The notes: a model not told the origin generated them from the letters alone. Shown: positions 1 to 5,592, counted from the stretch's first letter. The stretch: DNA of 5,592 bases from an uncultured Peptoniphilus sp. (GCA_902489255.1 CABTZF010000040.1:1-5592); one strand, 5' to 3'. Numbers and translations are program-made.

Positions 1-452
1 CTATATTTACCAATGACCTTGCTATCATTTATCTTTACTTTTTTTATTTCTTCTAATAATTTCTCTCCAGCTTCTTTCTTATCTAGAATTTTATTTTCTC
101 CAAGACTGATTGAAGTGAACTTGCTATCTCCTTCTCCTAATTTTTCAACACTTGCAATATCTTCTTTAACTGCTTGTATTTCCATTTCAGTTTTTAAAGT
201 ACTTTGAGGATATATTTTATTAACCTTATCTTCAAGCTTATATTTATTAGACTTATAGTTTGCTTCTAACATTTTTAGTTTTGTAACTTCGTTATCTAAG
301 TCCATCTTTTCTTTAATTAGAGGATTGCCAGTAGCTAAAGCCTTAATTTCTGAATAAGATAGGCTTGCTTCATCAACATCTTCTGCAACTCTTACTGGAG
401 TTTTTGAAGTCATAATTTGAGAAATAAATTTTTGCTTATTCTCTATTGTCTG
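1..452 (-). pseudogene. SNF2-type helicase of a conjugative element, 3' exon (partial)
   Basis: The minus strand is open from 452 to the left edge: 150 codons beginning QTIENKQKFISQIMTSK, then VRVAEDVDEASLSYSEIKAL and a Lys/Glu-rich helical stretch. The first part is the conserved segment after helicase motif VI in the large SNF2 helicase/methylase-like proteins carried by many Firmicutes conjugative elements (family recognised from memory). The reading frame joins in phase 0 with the 5' exon at 2794-2910 once the group II intron is removed. No stop or frameshift is present, and the gene continues past position 1. I call it a pseudogene because the N-terminal part, with the Walker motifs, is missing at the 2893-2913 junction. 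Codons show no decay, so the disruption may be recent or reversible. Confidence 0.8.
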
Positions 453-527
453 GTCGAGTAGGTCAGGGATATTACTATCCCTTTCCCCTCTAAGAACCGT
501 GCATGAGAGTTTCCCCTCACACGGCTC
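453..527 (-). ncRNA. Group II intron domains V and VI with 3' splice site
   Basis: Domain V is 34 nt (527-494). Lower strands GAGCCGTG and CACGGTTC pair fully with one G-U, and the upper stem GAGGG/CTCTC is capped by a GAAA tetraloop. The catalytic AGC triad is at its 5' side. Domain VI (490-456) has an upper stem GGGATA/TATCCC with a GTAA loop. Its lower stem pairs GAG with CTC and GGG with CCT. These two lower helices are separated on the 3' strand by one unpaired A at 459, seven nucleotides from the 3' end, which is the standard place for the lariat branch point. The 3' splice site is between 453 and 452. An intact core implies a potentially active ribozyme. Confidence 0.93.
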
Positions 528-546
528 AAGTTTTTATAAGCCCTAA

Positions 547-681
547 TTAAAGAGCCAGAGTGTTTTCTTCATCATTTATATGCAATTTTCTATGACACCA
601 AGGGTGTACTAAAGTTTTAAGGGTAATGTTATTTTGAATTGTTTGATGTACTCTAAAGTCTGTATCAATAGTTATTTTCTC
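547..681 (-). pseudogene. HNH endonuclease remnant of the maturase, beyond an in-frame TGA
   Basis: Reading on in the maturase frame past the TGA at 684-682 gives 44 codons to a TAA at 549-547. They begin EKITIDTDFRVHQ and include TLVHPWCHRKLH. With CPVC just before the TGA, this supplies the second Cys/His half of the zinc-binding HNH (En) domain found at the C-terminus of many LtrA proteins. In relatives CPVC is usually followed by Gly, and GGA to TGA is a single substitution (position 684). With no further stops or frameshifts, the nonsense mutation looks recent, or a sequencing error is possible. Without this piece the protein would lack second-strand cleavage but could keep reverse transcription and splicing. 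Confidence 0.75.
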
Positions 682-2217
682 TCAACAAACAGGGCATATT
701 CCATTTTGCGTTTTATACAGTCTATTTATAACTGTACGTCCTTTAAGTTCGTTTCGTATTTTTAACTCTTCTCTTTCTTCAAAGTATATTTGCCAATTTT
801 CATCAAATGGATTTGCTTCAGCTTGTATCTTGGTAAATCTTTTAATATCAGTATCTGTAGCATATTTAAGACGAAGATAGTATTTCTCGCCATTTTCCAT
901 TCTGTCACCAGTTGCTACACTGAAAGTCCAGATTCTATTTCCAATGGTATGGAAGTATTTCTTAGCTATCCATTTTCTACCTTTCTTTGGGTGTCTACGA
1001 ACGCACCAGGTCCACAAGCTTTTATATATTTCATAATCAAGTTTTTCAAAGGCTTTAGATGAAACATTATATTTCTGATAGTTTACCCAACCTATAATGA
1101 TTGGATTTAGTTTTCTAATCAATATTTCTTGTTTCATTGACGGATTATCTTTTATGATTCGTCTGATTTTATCGACAATAGCCTTGAAGTTCTTATCAGA
1201 TGGTTTTGTAAGCAACTTATCTTTATACATCCTAATATTAACTCCAAGAAAATCAAAACCGTCATTTATGTGTGTTATGAGTGTCTTTTCCTCTGATAAT
1301 TCTAAACCTCTTTCAGCCAAGAATTTTACAATGATTGGCTTTACACCATTTTCAAGCAATTCTGCACTTTCCCCTGTAACGATGAAATCATCTGCATATC
1401 TAGCAAAGTTAACCTTTGGGAAATATGTTTTCTTATTTACTGTTCTTCTATGGTATTTCTCTTTGATTGCTTTTTCTAAACCATCTAATACCATATTGGA
1501 AATAATAGGTGATATTGGCGAGCCTTGGGGACTTCCTGTTTCTGTTGGAAATAGTTTTTGTTTTTCTATATATCCACACTCAAGCCAGAGTTTTAATAAT
1601 TTCTTGTTCATCGGGATATTATTTAATATCCATTCATGACTTATATTATCAAAACAACCTTTTATATCTCCCTCAAGTACCCATTTTGCAGATTTCTTTT
1701 TATTAAGTGATGTAAAACACTGCTCGATAGCATCTTGTGTACATCTTTTTGCCCTAAATCCATAAGAATTAGGGTCAGCAGTAGTTTCTGCTATGGGTTC
1801 AAGTGCAAATTTATATAGGGTTTGCATTGCTCTATCTGTCATTGTAGGAATGCTGAGAGGTCTTTTCTTCCCATTTTTCTTTGGTATATACACTCTTTTA
1901 AGAGGCTTAGGTTTATATCCTCTTAAATTTAACTTTTCTATTGCCTTATACTTTGCCTGTGGTGTTAGCCATAATTCGCCATCTACACCACTTGTTTTCT
2001 TGCCTTGATTTTCAGTTACCCTCTTAATAGCCAAGGCTTTTGCATAAAATGAAGTTGTGAGTAAATGTTGTAAAGATTTTACCTTTCCGTATTTACTCAT
2101 TTTCCACGCTTTCACAATACGCATTTGTAGTTTTTTAACATAGCTTTCTGCTAGAGAAAAATCTATACTTTCCCAGTCTTTAGCTCTGTTAGTAGTAGCA
2201 CACATTTTACTGTTCAT
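682..2217 (-). CDS. ltrA: Group II intron reverse transcriptase/maturase, HNH-truncated
   Basis: A 511-aa intron-encoded protein that binds its own intron RNA, assists splicing and copies the intron into DNA during retrohoming. The N-terminal RT0-type region (about 15-85) contains SYVKKLQMRIVKAW and KTSGVDG. The reverse transcriptase fingers/palm includes GDIKGCFDNI (first catalytic Asp, 184), the TGSPQGSPISP block (227-237) and the YADD active site (274-277). The thumb/maturase X domain (about 340-400) has NPIIIGWVNYQKY, followed by a basic DNA-binding region with RRHPKKGRKW. It ends at a TGA directly after GICPVC, so only the first two cysteines of the C-terminal HNH domain remain. Without the stop it would be 556 aa, near the usual size. 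The start at 2217 is chosen because AAGGAG lies 7 nt upstream; an upstream in-frame ATG at 2268 has no such site. Confidence 0.93.
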   Translation of the reverse strand: MNSKMCATTNRAKDWESIDFSLAESYVKKLQMRIVKAWKMSKYGKVKSLQHLLTTSFYAKALAIKRVTENQGKKTSGVDGELWLTPQAKYKAIEKLNLRGYKPKPLKRVYIPKKNGKKRPLSIPTMTDRAMQTLYKFALEPIAETTADPNSYGFRAKRCTQDAIEQCFTSLNKKKSAKWVLEGDIKGCFDNISHEWILNNIPMNKKLLKLWLECGYIEKQKLFPTETGSPQGSPISPIISNMVLDGLEKAIKEKYHRRTVNKKTYFPKVNFARYADDFIVTGESAELLENGVKPIIVKFLAERGLELSEEKTLITHINDGFDFLGVNIRMYKDKLLTKPSDKNFKAIVDKIRRIIKDNPSMKQEILIRKLNPIIIGWVNYQKYNVSSKAFEKLDYEIYKSLWTWCVRRHPKKGRKWIAKKYFHTIGNRIWTFSVATGDRMENGEKYYLRLKYATDTDIKRFTKIQAEANPFDENWQIYFEEREELKIRNELKGRTVINRLYKTQNGICPVC

Positions 2218-2224
2218 TTGCTTT

Positions 2225-2230
2225 CTCCTT
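2225..2230 (-). promoter_or_regulatory. Ribosome binding site that sets the maturase start
   Basis: AAGGAG on the minus strand with a 7-nt gap to the ATG at 2217. It lies downstream of the alternative ATG at 2268 and therefore decides the shorter start. Confidence 0.8.
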
Positions 2231-2398
2231 TCAAAAATTCTACAAGTTCTCTTGTGAATAAAAACCAAATGGAAGTCTGCACTCTTTCAAGTTAGGGCAA
2301 ATTTTGAACCCCTATCCATCTCATTGCAAGATGGCATTCGCTTTTTCCATTCTCCTTTACCTGCACCATTATCAGCATTTCTTACGATTTGCCTTGCC

Positions 2399-2404
2399 TT
2401 ATGG
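2399..2404 (-). other. Candidate EBS1 of the group II intron
   Basis: CCATAA on the minus strand is the exact complement of the last six bases of the 5' exon, TTATGG (2799-2794), with a seventh G-U pair possible. It overlaps the loop of a small hairpin, TTGCC/GGCAA around ATAA, where an exon-binding site would be exposed. A six-base match has roughly a 1 in 7 chance of occurring somewhere in this 576-nt stretch, so the loop setting is the main support. Confidence 0.5.
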
Positions 2405-2793
2405 CAATAGTACAGGCTTACCATGTTTCACTTAATTAACATTGATAACTTAGGCTCTACCTCTCTGCCGGTAGTCTTTTTGTCCGTGTAATCTCACTAT
2501 GGAAAGGATTATCCGACTACACACCATTTTGGTTCAGGCTTATCAGCAACTTTAGCCTGTTCGCCTTAACGACATTTATCAGTAGTTCACATATGTTAGC
2601 CATATTATCAAGCCTCGCTCCCTAACCACCTTGTTGCTGGCAGTTTCGGCATTTCCTCACGGTTTTACCTCAATTAGGGCTACTTTAATATCGGCTTACC
2701 ACACCTAAGTGCAGTCGATACTCGGCTCAACTAACGGAATAGTTGGTTTGGTCATCACGCCAAACAGTTAAATTAAGCGACTTCATGTCGCAC

Positions 2794-2910
2794 CCATAAA
2801 TAAGAATCAAAGGTATTTTCCGTTACATATCTAAAGATATTTACCTTATCATTTTCATTACCTTGACGAACAATTCTACCACTTCTTTGCTCTAGGTCAG
2901 TTGAACTGTC
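2794..2910 (-). pseudogene. SNF2-type helicase, 5'-truncated exon with motif VI
   Basis: The frame gives 39 codons, with DLEQRSGRIVRQGNEN as helicase motif VI (the QRxGRxxRQG arginine-finger motif), then VNIFRYVTENTFDSYLW up to the intron. In relatives the residues before DLEQR are typically PWRPS or similar (from memory). Here the frame reads DSST, and a TAG stop lies at 2913-2911, so homology ends within the palindrome at 2893-2913. The fragment has no start and cannot make a helicase alone. Its intact sequence fits a gene split by element insertion rather than slow decay; precise excision could rebuild it. Confidence 0.82.
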
Positions 2911-2913
2911 CTA
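2893..2913. repeat. 21-bp near-perfect palindrome, probable attachment-site junction
   Basis: Arms TAGGTCAGTT and AACTGTCCTA surround a central G at 2903; nine of ten pairs are complementary (only T/T at 2897/2909 fails). It lies 5 bp beyond the stop of the serine recombinase and exactly where helicase homology ends. Serine recombinases bind imperfectly palindromic sites and their genes usually sit close to an element end, so this is the likely attL or attR. A TG or GA dinucleotide at the centre could be the crossover, but the second junction is not in view. Confidence 0.6.
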
Positions 2914-2918
2914 AGTGG

Positions 2919-4538
2919 TCAATCTAATTTCCCTATAAATTTATAGTGTATTTCTACTTTCTGTTTTATTTCTCCGTCAACTTCTTCCTTGTCATACACA
3001 TATATCTTGTCTATAACTTGATTAAGAATATAACGATTTAACTCTTTTATCTTTGCAAACTTGCTTATATTCTCTACAAACTGCTCACAGTTTTCCTCTG
3101 TATCTGCTATTGCCTTTATTTCTTCTTCAAGCAAGTCTATTTCTTCAATTAGTTCTTCTTGCTGCTTTGATAGTTTTTCATTCATAAGATTGAAGTTACG
3201 CTCTGATATACTTTCACTCAGCCTATCTTCATAGAGTTTTTCAAAGGCTTTATCCAAATCATTCAGCTTATTTTTATAAAGACTTAACTTTTCTGTTTTG
3301 TCTTTTCTTTCATCAACCTTATCTTTGTCTATCTTCTCAGCAATTTTCATAACAAAATTTTCTCTGCTTGATAGTGCCATTTGCCCATGATACTGTATAT
3401 CTTCAAGTACAACATTATATAAATCTCTTGCGTTTATCCTGTGTGATGTACAAGCCTTTACTCCATACTTTTTATAACCTGAACAGGAGAAATGCACAAA
3501 ATCTATTGTATCTTTTTTATTCAGTCTATAATCTGTCTTTGGCGTCAAGGCATAATTACAATCAGGGCATTTAACTAAACCTTTGAAGATATTATCATAG
3601 GTTATACCGCTTTTATTTGTATTCTTTCTTTTATCAAGCATATTCTGTACTTGTGTCCATACTTCCTCACTTACAATGCCCTCATGAGTATCTTTTACAA
3701 CAATTCTATCTTCTTTGGGGACATATAGCCTTTTTCTATTCTTGAATGAAAGAGTAGGTCTTTTGTTTCTTTCCATATTTCCACAATAGACAGGGTCTCT
3801 TAAAATGCTAAGAACCATTCTATGTGTCCATTTGTACTTATTTTCTTCTGTCAGTCCATACAGCTTATCTGCATTTTCTAAAAAGGAGCTTGGTCTTGGT
3901 ATTTTCCTTTTCATCATTTCCTGACTTATTAGTTGTGTACCTTTCCCCTCTAAACAAAGCTCATAGACAAGCTCTATGATGGGTTTTACCCTTTCATCTA
4001 TAATTAACCTATGCTTGTCATCAGGATCTTTCTTAAAGCCGAATGGGGCTTTTGAGCCAATATATGTTCCCTCTTTCATTCTACTTTTCAAGGCACTTTT
4101 TACTTTCTTTGAAGTATCTTTGGCATACATTTCATTTAAGATATTCTTAAATGGCATTATATCAAACTCATAGGAATTTATGGTATCTATCCCGTCAGTG
4201 ATTGCGATATACCTTACATTTTTTTGTGGAAAATACATCTCAATATATGCACCACTTTCAAGATAGTTTCTTCCAAGTCTTGATAAATCTTTTGTGATAA
4301 CACAGTTTATCTTTCCGTTTTCTATATCGGTTATCATCTTTTTGAATGCCGGTCTTTCAAAGTTTGTCCCTGAATAGCCATCATCAACATAATAATCATA
4401 TACGGCTATATTATTTTGTTCTGCATACTGTTTTAGCATTGCTTTTTGTGAGTATATACTCATGCTTTCATTTGTACTACCATCATCTTTTGACAATCTG
4501 CAATACAAAGCTGCGATATATTTTTTAGTCCTGTTCAA
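2919..4538 (-). CDS. Large serine recombinase (integrase/excisionase)
   Basis: A 539-aa site-specific recombinase that would cut and rejoin attachment sites through a serine-DNA link. The N-terminal resolvase domain (about 6-150) has YCRLS with nucleophile Ser16 and Arg14, SIYSQ (27-31), DDGYSGTNFERPAF and KDLSRLGRN (83-91). The recombinase domain (about 165-265) starts at PFGF. A zinc ribbon has Cys324, Cys327, Cys352 and Cys363. A Glu/Lys-rich coiled coil spans about 408-478, and a C-terminal segment resembling DUF4368 ends at GKLD. Length and layout resemble the TndX/TnpX group. The start is TTG: AAAGGAG lies 7 nt upstream, and the first internal Met (26) would remove Ser16. It has its own promoter (4581-4609) and a start-site hairpin. 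No terminator follows, so transcription probably runs into the helicase remnant and intron. Confidence 0.95.
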   Translation of the reverse strand: MNRTKKYIAALYCRLSKDDGSTNESMSIYSQKAMLKQYAEQNNIAVYDYYVDDGYSGTNFERPAFKKMITDIENGKINCVITKDLSRLGRNYLESGAYIEMYFPQKNVRYIAITDGIDTINSYEFDIMPFKNILNEMYAKDTSKKVKSALKSRMKEGTYIGSKAPFGFKKDPDDKHRLIIDERVKPIIELVYELCLEGKGTQLISQEMMKRKIPRPSSFLENADKLYGLTEENKYKWTHRMVLSILRDPVYCGNMERNKRPTLSFKNRKRLYVPKEDRIVVKDTHEGIVSEEVWTQVQNMLDKRKNTNKSGITYDNIFKGLVKCPDCNYALTPKTDYRLNKKDTIDFVHFSCSGYKKYGVKACTSHRINARDLYNVVLEDIQYHGQMALSSRENFVMKIAEKIDKDKVDERKDKTEKLSLYKNKLNDLDKAFEKLYEDRLSESISERNFNLMNEKLSKQQEELIEEIDLLEEEIKAIADTEENCEQFVENISKFAKIKELNRYILNQVIDKIYVYDKEEVDGEIKQKVEIHYKFIGKLD

Positions 4539-4567
4539 ATTTACGCTCCTTTCTTTTAACAGGACTA
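4526..4567 (-). promoter_or_regulatory. 10-bp inverted repeat enclosing the recombinase RBS and TTG start
   Basis: Minus-strand arms TAGTCCTGTT (4567-4558) and AACAGGACTA (4535-4526) are perfectly complementary. Their 22-nt loop holds the AAAGGAG ribosome binding site (4552-4546) and the TTG start (4538-4536). The second arm is formed by codons 2-4 and the first base of codon 5. The repeat lies entirely downstream of the predicted promoter, so it would be in the mRNA leader. It could tune translation or be a protein-binding operator. No U-tract follows, so it is not an intrinsic terminator. Confidence 0.7.
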
Positions 4568-4580
4568 TCTCAATATGATT

Positions 4581-4609
4581 ATTATATCAAAACACTCCTG
4601 CATGTTCAA
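4581..4609 (-). promoter_or_regulatory. Sigma-A-type promoter for the recombinase
   Basis: The -10 box TATAAT (4586-4581) is perfect and the -35 box TTGAAC (4609-4604) is a four-of-six match to TTGACA. The spacer is exactly 17 bp. Transcription would begin near 4574, about 36 nt before the TTG start, and just before the inverted repeat. It sits between the stop of the 53-aa gene and the recombinase, so the recombinase can be expressed apart from the upstream genes. Confidence 0.75.
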
Positions 4610-4616
4610 CCATTCA

Positions 4617-4778
4617 TCACGCTTGCGTTTGCTTTTCTTCTTTTGTATTTTCTAAATTTTTCATGGCTATATGTTCAATTACTCCCTCAAACACTTCTCC
4701 AATAGGTTTTTCACCTACATAAACCCTTTTAATTTCAAATTTTATTTTCTTGTTTTTCTTCTTTTTTTCATTATTCAT
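4617..4778 (-). CDS. Small protein of 53 aa, function unknown
   Basis: It starts at ATG 4778 and ends at TGA 4619-4617; AAAGGA (4793-4788) lies 9 nt upstream. The N-terminus is very Lys-rich (MNNEKKKKNKKIKF), the middle reads KRVYVGEKPIGEVFEGVIEHIA, and the tail is polar. No Cys, signal peptide or membrane segment is seen. Short proteins with a similar core just upstream of serine recombinases occur in Firmicutes elements, some labelled transposon-encoded TnpW; I recall this and cannot confirm homology. A role with the recombinase, for example in directionality or regulation, is a guess from position only. It lies between the DnaC-like terminator and the recombinase promoter. Confidence 0.7.
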   Translation of the reverse strand: MNNEKKKKNKKIKFEIKRVYVGEKPIGEVFEGVIEHIAMKNLENTKEEKQTQA

Positions 4779-4798
4779 CTACATCCGTCCTTTCCTGT

Positions 4799-4838
4799 AA
4801 AATAAAAAGACGATTAGATTTTTTACTCTCTAACCGCC
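4799..4838 (-). terminator. Intrinsic terminator after the DnaC-like gene
   Basis: A ten-pair stem, GGCGGTTAGA (4838-4829) with TCTAATCGTC (4818-4809) including two G-U pairs, has a 10-nt loop and is followed by TTTTTATTTT (4808-4799). The stem begins one base past the end of the TAG stop at 4842-4840. It would limit transcription from the ATPase gene into the 53-aa gene, whose ribosome binding site starts only 6 bases past the T-tract. Confidence 0.88.
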
Positions 4839-4839
4839 T

Positions 4840-5592
4840 CTACTCATCTATTAAGTTTTGTGCTTTCTTCAGCTTTTCTTTGCTTTGTATTTTTCTTCTA
4901 TCAAGTCCCGTTACCCTAAGAGGTAAACACATCTCTATTATCCTTGAATAAATCCTGCCAAGCATTATATCTTCCTGTTCTTTTTCTATATCCTTAAAGT
5001 TAAGGTTTGTCGTTATAATGGTCGGTCTTGCTTTTAAGTATCTTGCATTGATTACATTGTAAATCTGCTCTAAGGCATACTCTGTATTTCTTTCTATCCC
5101 AAAATCATCAAGTATTAAGAGGGTAGAGCTTGTTATCTGCTCAATATACTCATTTCTATCAAGGTTAAAGCCACCTTTTTGTAAGTCGTTTAGTATCTGT
5201 GCAAAGTTTCTCATCTTAACCGTATAGGAATATTCTGTAATTATGGCATTGGCAATGCTACACGCTATATATGTCTTACCACTTCCTACATTTCCATATA
5301 AAAGCAAGCCTACATTGTCCTTTCTCATTTCTTCAAAATGCTTTACATAGTTTTTAGCTTTCTTGATGATGTCCTTGTCGGTATCTTCATCAACATTTTC
5401 AAAAGTATAGGCTATTTGATTTTTGGATATAAAGCAGTGTTGTCTTAACCTATCTTGTTTTAACAGTTTTTCTCTTTGTTTTTCTTGTTCCTGTCTATCT
5501 CTAACACATTTACAAGCTGTTCTAATAATCATAGGCTTATCTAACATTGGAATTGGCTTTCCGTCTATTCTTTCATTACAAGTCTTACAATA
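4840..5592 (-). CDS. DnaC/IstB-like AAA+ ATPase, helicase loader (5' end outside window)
   Basis: The frame is open to the right edge, giving 250 visible codons; the ATG at 5547 is internal, because the frame continues upstream as YCKTCNERIDGKPIP. Together CKTC (Cys2, Cys5) and CKC (Cys27, Cys29) make an N-terminal four-cysteine zinc-binding motif typical of DnaC-like proteins on phages and integrative elements. The AAA+ core has Walker A GNVGSGKT (100-107), Walker B LLILDDFG (Asp162, Asp163), a sensor-1 Asn in ITTN (196) and GRIYSRI with candidate Arg-finger Arg213/Arg217. The expected role is loading the replicative helicase onto DNA at the element's origin. An initiator gene would normally lie upstream, out of view. 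A terminator follows the TAG stop directly. IstB of IS21-type transposons is related, but no transposase partner is seen. Confidence 0.9.
   Translation of the reverse strand, partial: YCKTCNERIDGKPIPMLDKPMIIRTACKCVRDRQEQEKQREKLLKQDRLRQHCFISKNQIAYTFENVDEDTDKDIIKKAKNYVKHFEEMRKDNVGLLLYGNVGSGKTYIACSIANAIITEYSYTVKMRNFAQILNDLQKGGFNLDRNEYIEQITSSTLLILDDFGIERNTEYALEQIYNVINARYLKARPTIITTNLNFKDIEKEQEDIMLGRIYSRIIEMCLPLRVTGLDRRKIQSKEKLKKAQNLIDE

Larger units (their letters stand above)
453..2793 (-). mobile_element. Complete group II intron with LtrA-type maturase ORF
   Basis: A full-length 2341-nt group II intron. Its 5' end on the minus strand is GTGCGAC at 2793-2787, matching the GUGYG consensus. Its 3' end is CTACTCGAC at 461-453, ending in the expected AY. 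Domain V (494-527), domain VI (456-490) and a domain IV reading frame (682-2217) are all present. Excision joins ...TCTTATTTATGG to CAGACAATAG and restores an uninterrupted helicase frame, which fixes both boundaries to the base. The AGC triad in domain V and the chloroplast-like maturase suggest subgroup IIB rather than IIC; this classification is inference. The intron lies in the same orientation as its host gene, as a splicing intron must. Confidence 0.95.
2218..2793 (-). ncRNA. Group II intron 5' ribozyme part (domains I-III, start of IV)
   Basis: The 576 nt between the 5' splice site and the maturase start hold no gene and are less AT-rich than the surrounding coding DNA, as expected for structured ribozyme RNA. 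The first bases after GT form a hairpin, GCGAC/GTCGC around ATGAA (2791-2777). Many further short inverted repeats are visible, but I did not assign each subdomain. Domains I, II and III must lie here because domains V and VI are at the other end and the ORF occupies domain IV. A candidate EBS1 is listed separately. Confidence 0.85.
2894..5592. mobile_element. End of a serine-recombinase element integrated in the helicase gene (partial)
   Basis: This end carries a DnaC-like ATPase, a 53-aa protein and a large serine recombinase whose 3' end abuts the junction palindrome. Such a block fits an integrative mobilisable or conjugative element. No relaxase, replication initiator or cargo gene is visible, so the class of element is open. 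The left limit is approximate to about 10 bp and the right end is outside the window. Insertion of serine-recombinase elements into SNF2 genes of conjugative elements has, as I recall, been reported in streptococci; this was not checked. Confidence 0.65.

Noticed and set aside
682..684. UGA read as glycine (alternative genetic code) in the maturase
   Set aside because: The recombinase and the 53-aa gene both end at TGA in sensible places, beside the junction palindrome and the promoter. A single mutation is simpler.
1097..1639. A 180-codon plus-strand open frame antisense to the reverse transcriptase, with smaller plus-strand frames elsewhere
   Set aside because: They are hydrophobic, low-complexity shadows of minus-strand genes with clear motifs (YADD, resolvase, Walker A) and show no family signal of their own.
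2217..2268. Upstream ATG at 2268 as the maturase start
   Set aside because: The extra 17 codons lie in the ribozyme part and have no ribosome binding site; AAGGAG with a 7-nt gap supports 2217.
2379..2384. Complement of the exon bases TTCTTA as EBS2
   Set aside because: It matches exactly but lies 3' of the EBS1 candidate, whereas EBS2 is expected 5' of EBS1 in domain I. It is a likely chance match in AT-rich DNA.
2893..2913. Palindrome as a terminator of the recombinase gene
   Set aside because: No T-run follows it on the minus strand; GAGCAAAG follows. It fits a junction site better.
4799..4838. Bidirectional terminator
   Set aside because: Only the minus-strand direction has a T-tract after the stem.
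5545..5547. ATG at 5547 as the start of the DnaC-like protein
   Set aside because: The frame stays open upstream and adds a CxxC pair that completes the family's four-cysteine motif, so the gene runs off the window.

Overview
The window looks like a piece of a low-GC Firmicutes genome, probably of the Clostridia/Tissierellia type. It is AT-rich and AGGAG-type ribosome binding sites precede the start codons. Its proteins belong to families common on conjugative and mobilisable elements of gut and oral anaerobes. Every supported gene lies on the minus strand, so the biological order runs from right (5592) to left (1). The assignment to an organism group is inference.

Right part (about 2900-5592): one end of a mobile element. 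A DnaC/IstB-like AAA+ ATPase (5592-4840, its start beyond the window) is followed at once by a strong intrinsic terminator (4799-4838). Next come a 53-aa basic/acidic protein (4778-4617), a well-formed promoter (4581-4609) and a 539-codon large serine recombinase (4538-2919). The recombinase starts at TTG, and its ribosome binding site and start codon sit in the loop of a perfect 10-bp inverted repeat (4526-4567). The recombinase gene stops only a few bases from a 21-bp near-perfect palindrome (2893-2913), the likely attachment-site junction.

Left part (1 to about 2905): the 3' portion of a SNF2-type helicase gene of the kind carried by integrative conjugative elements (motif DLEQRSGRIVRQGN). 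It lacks its 5' part at the palindrome, as expected if the recombinase-bearing element integrated into it. The remaining portion is interrupted again by a complete 2341-nt group II intron (453-2793). Domain V, domain VI with its bulged A, a GTGCG 5' end and an LtrA-type reverse transcriptase/maturase are all visible. Removing the intron joins TGG to CAG and restores the helicase frame (LW|QTIENKQKF). The maturase is cut short by a single in-frame TGA just after CPVC of its HNH endonuclease domain; the rest of that domain stays readable for 44 codons.

Together this is a nested arrangement: an element inside a conjugative-element helicase gene, with a retroelement in the same gene under 120 bp from the junction. 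A full-length helicase would need both excision of the element at DNA level and splicing of the intron at RNA level. No tRNA, rRNA or CRISPR array was seen.
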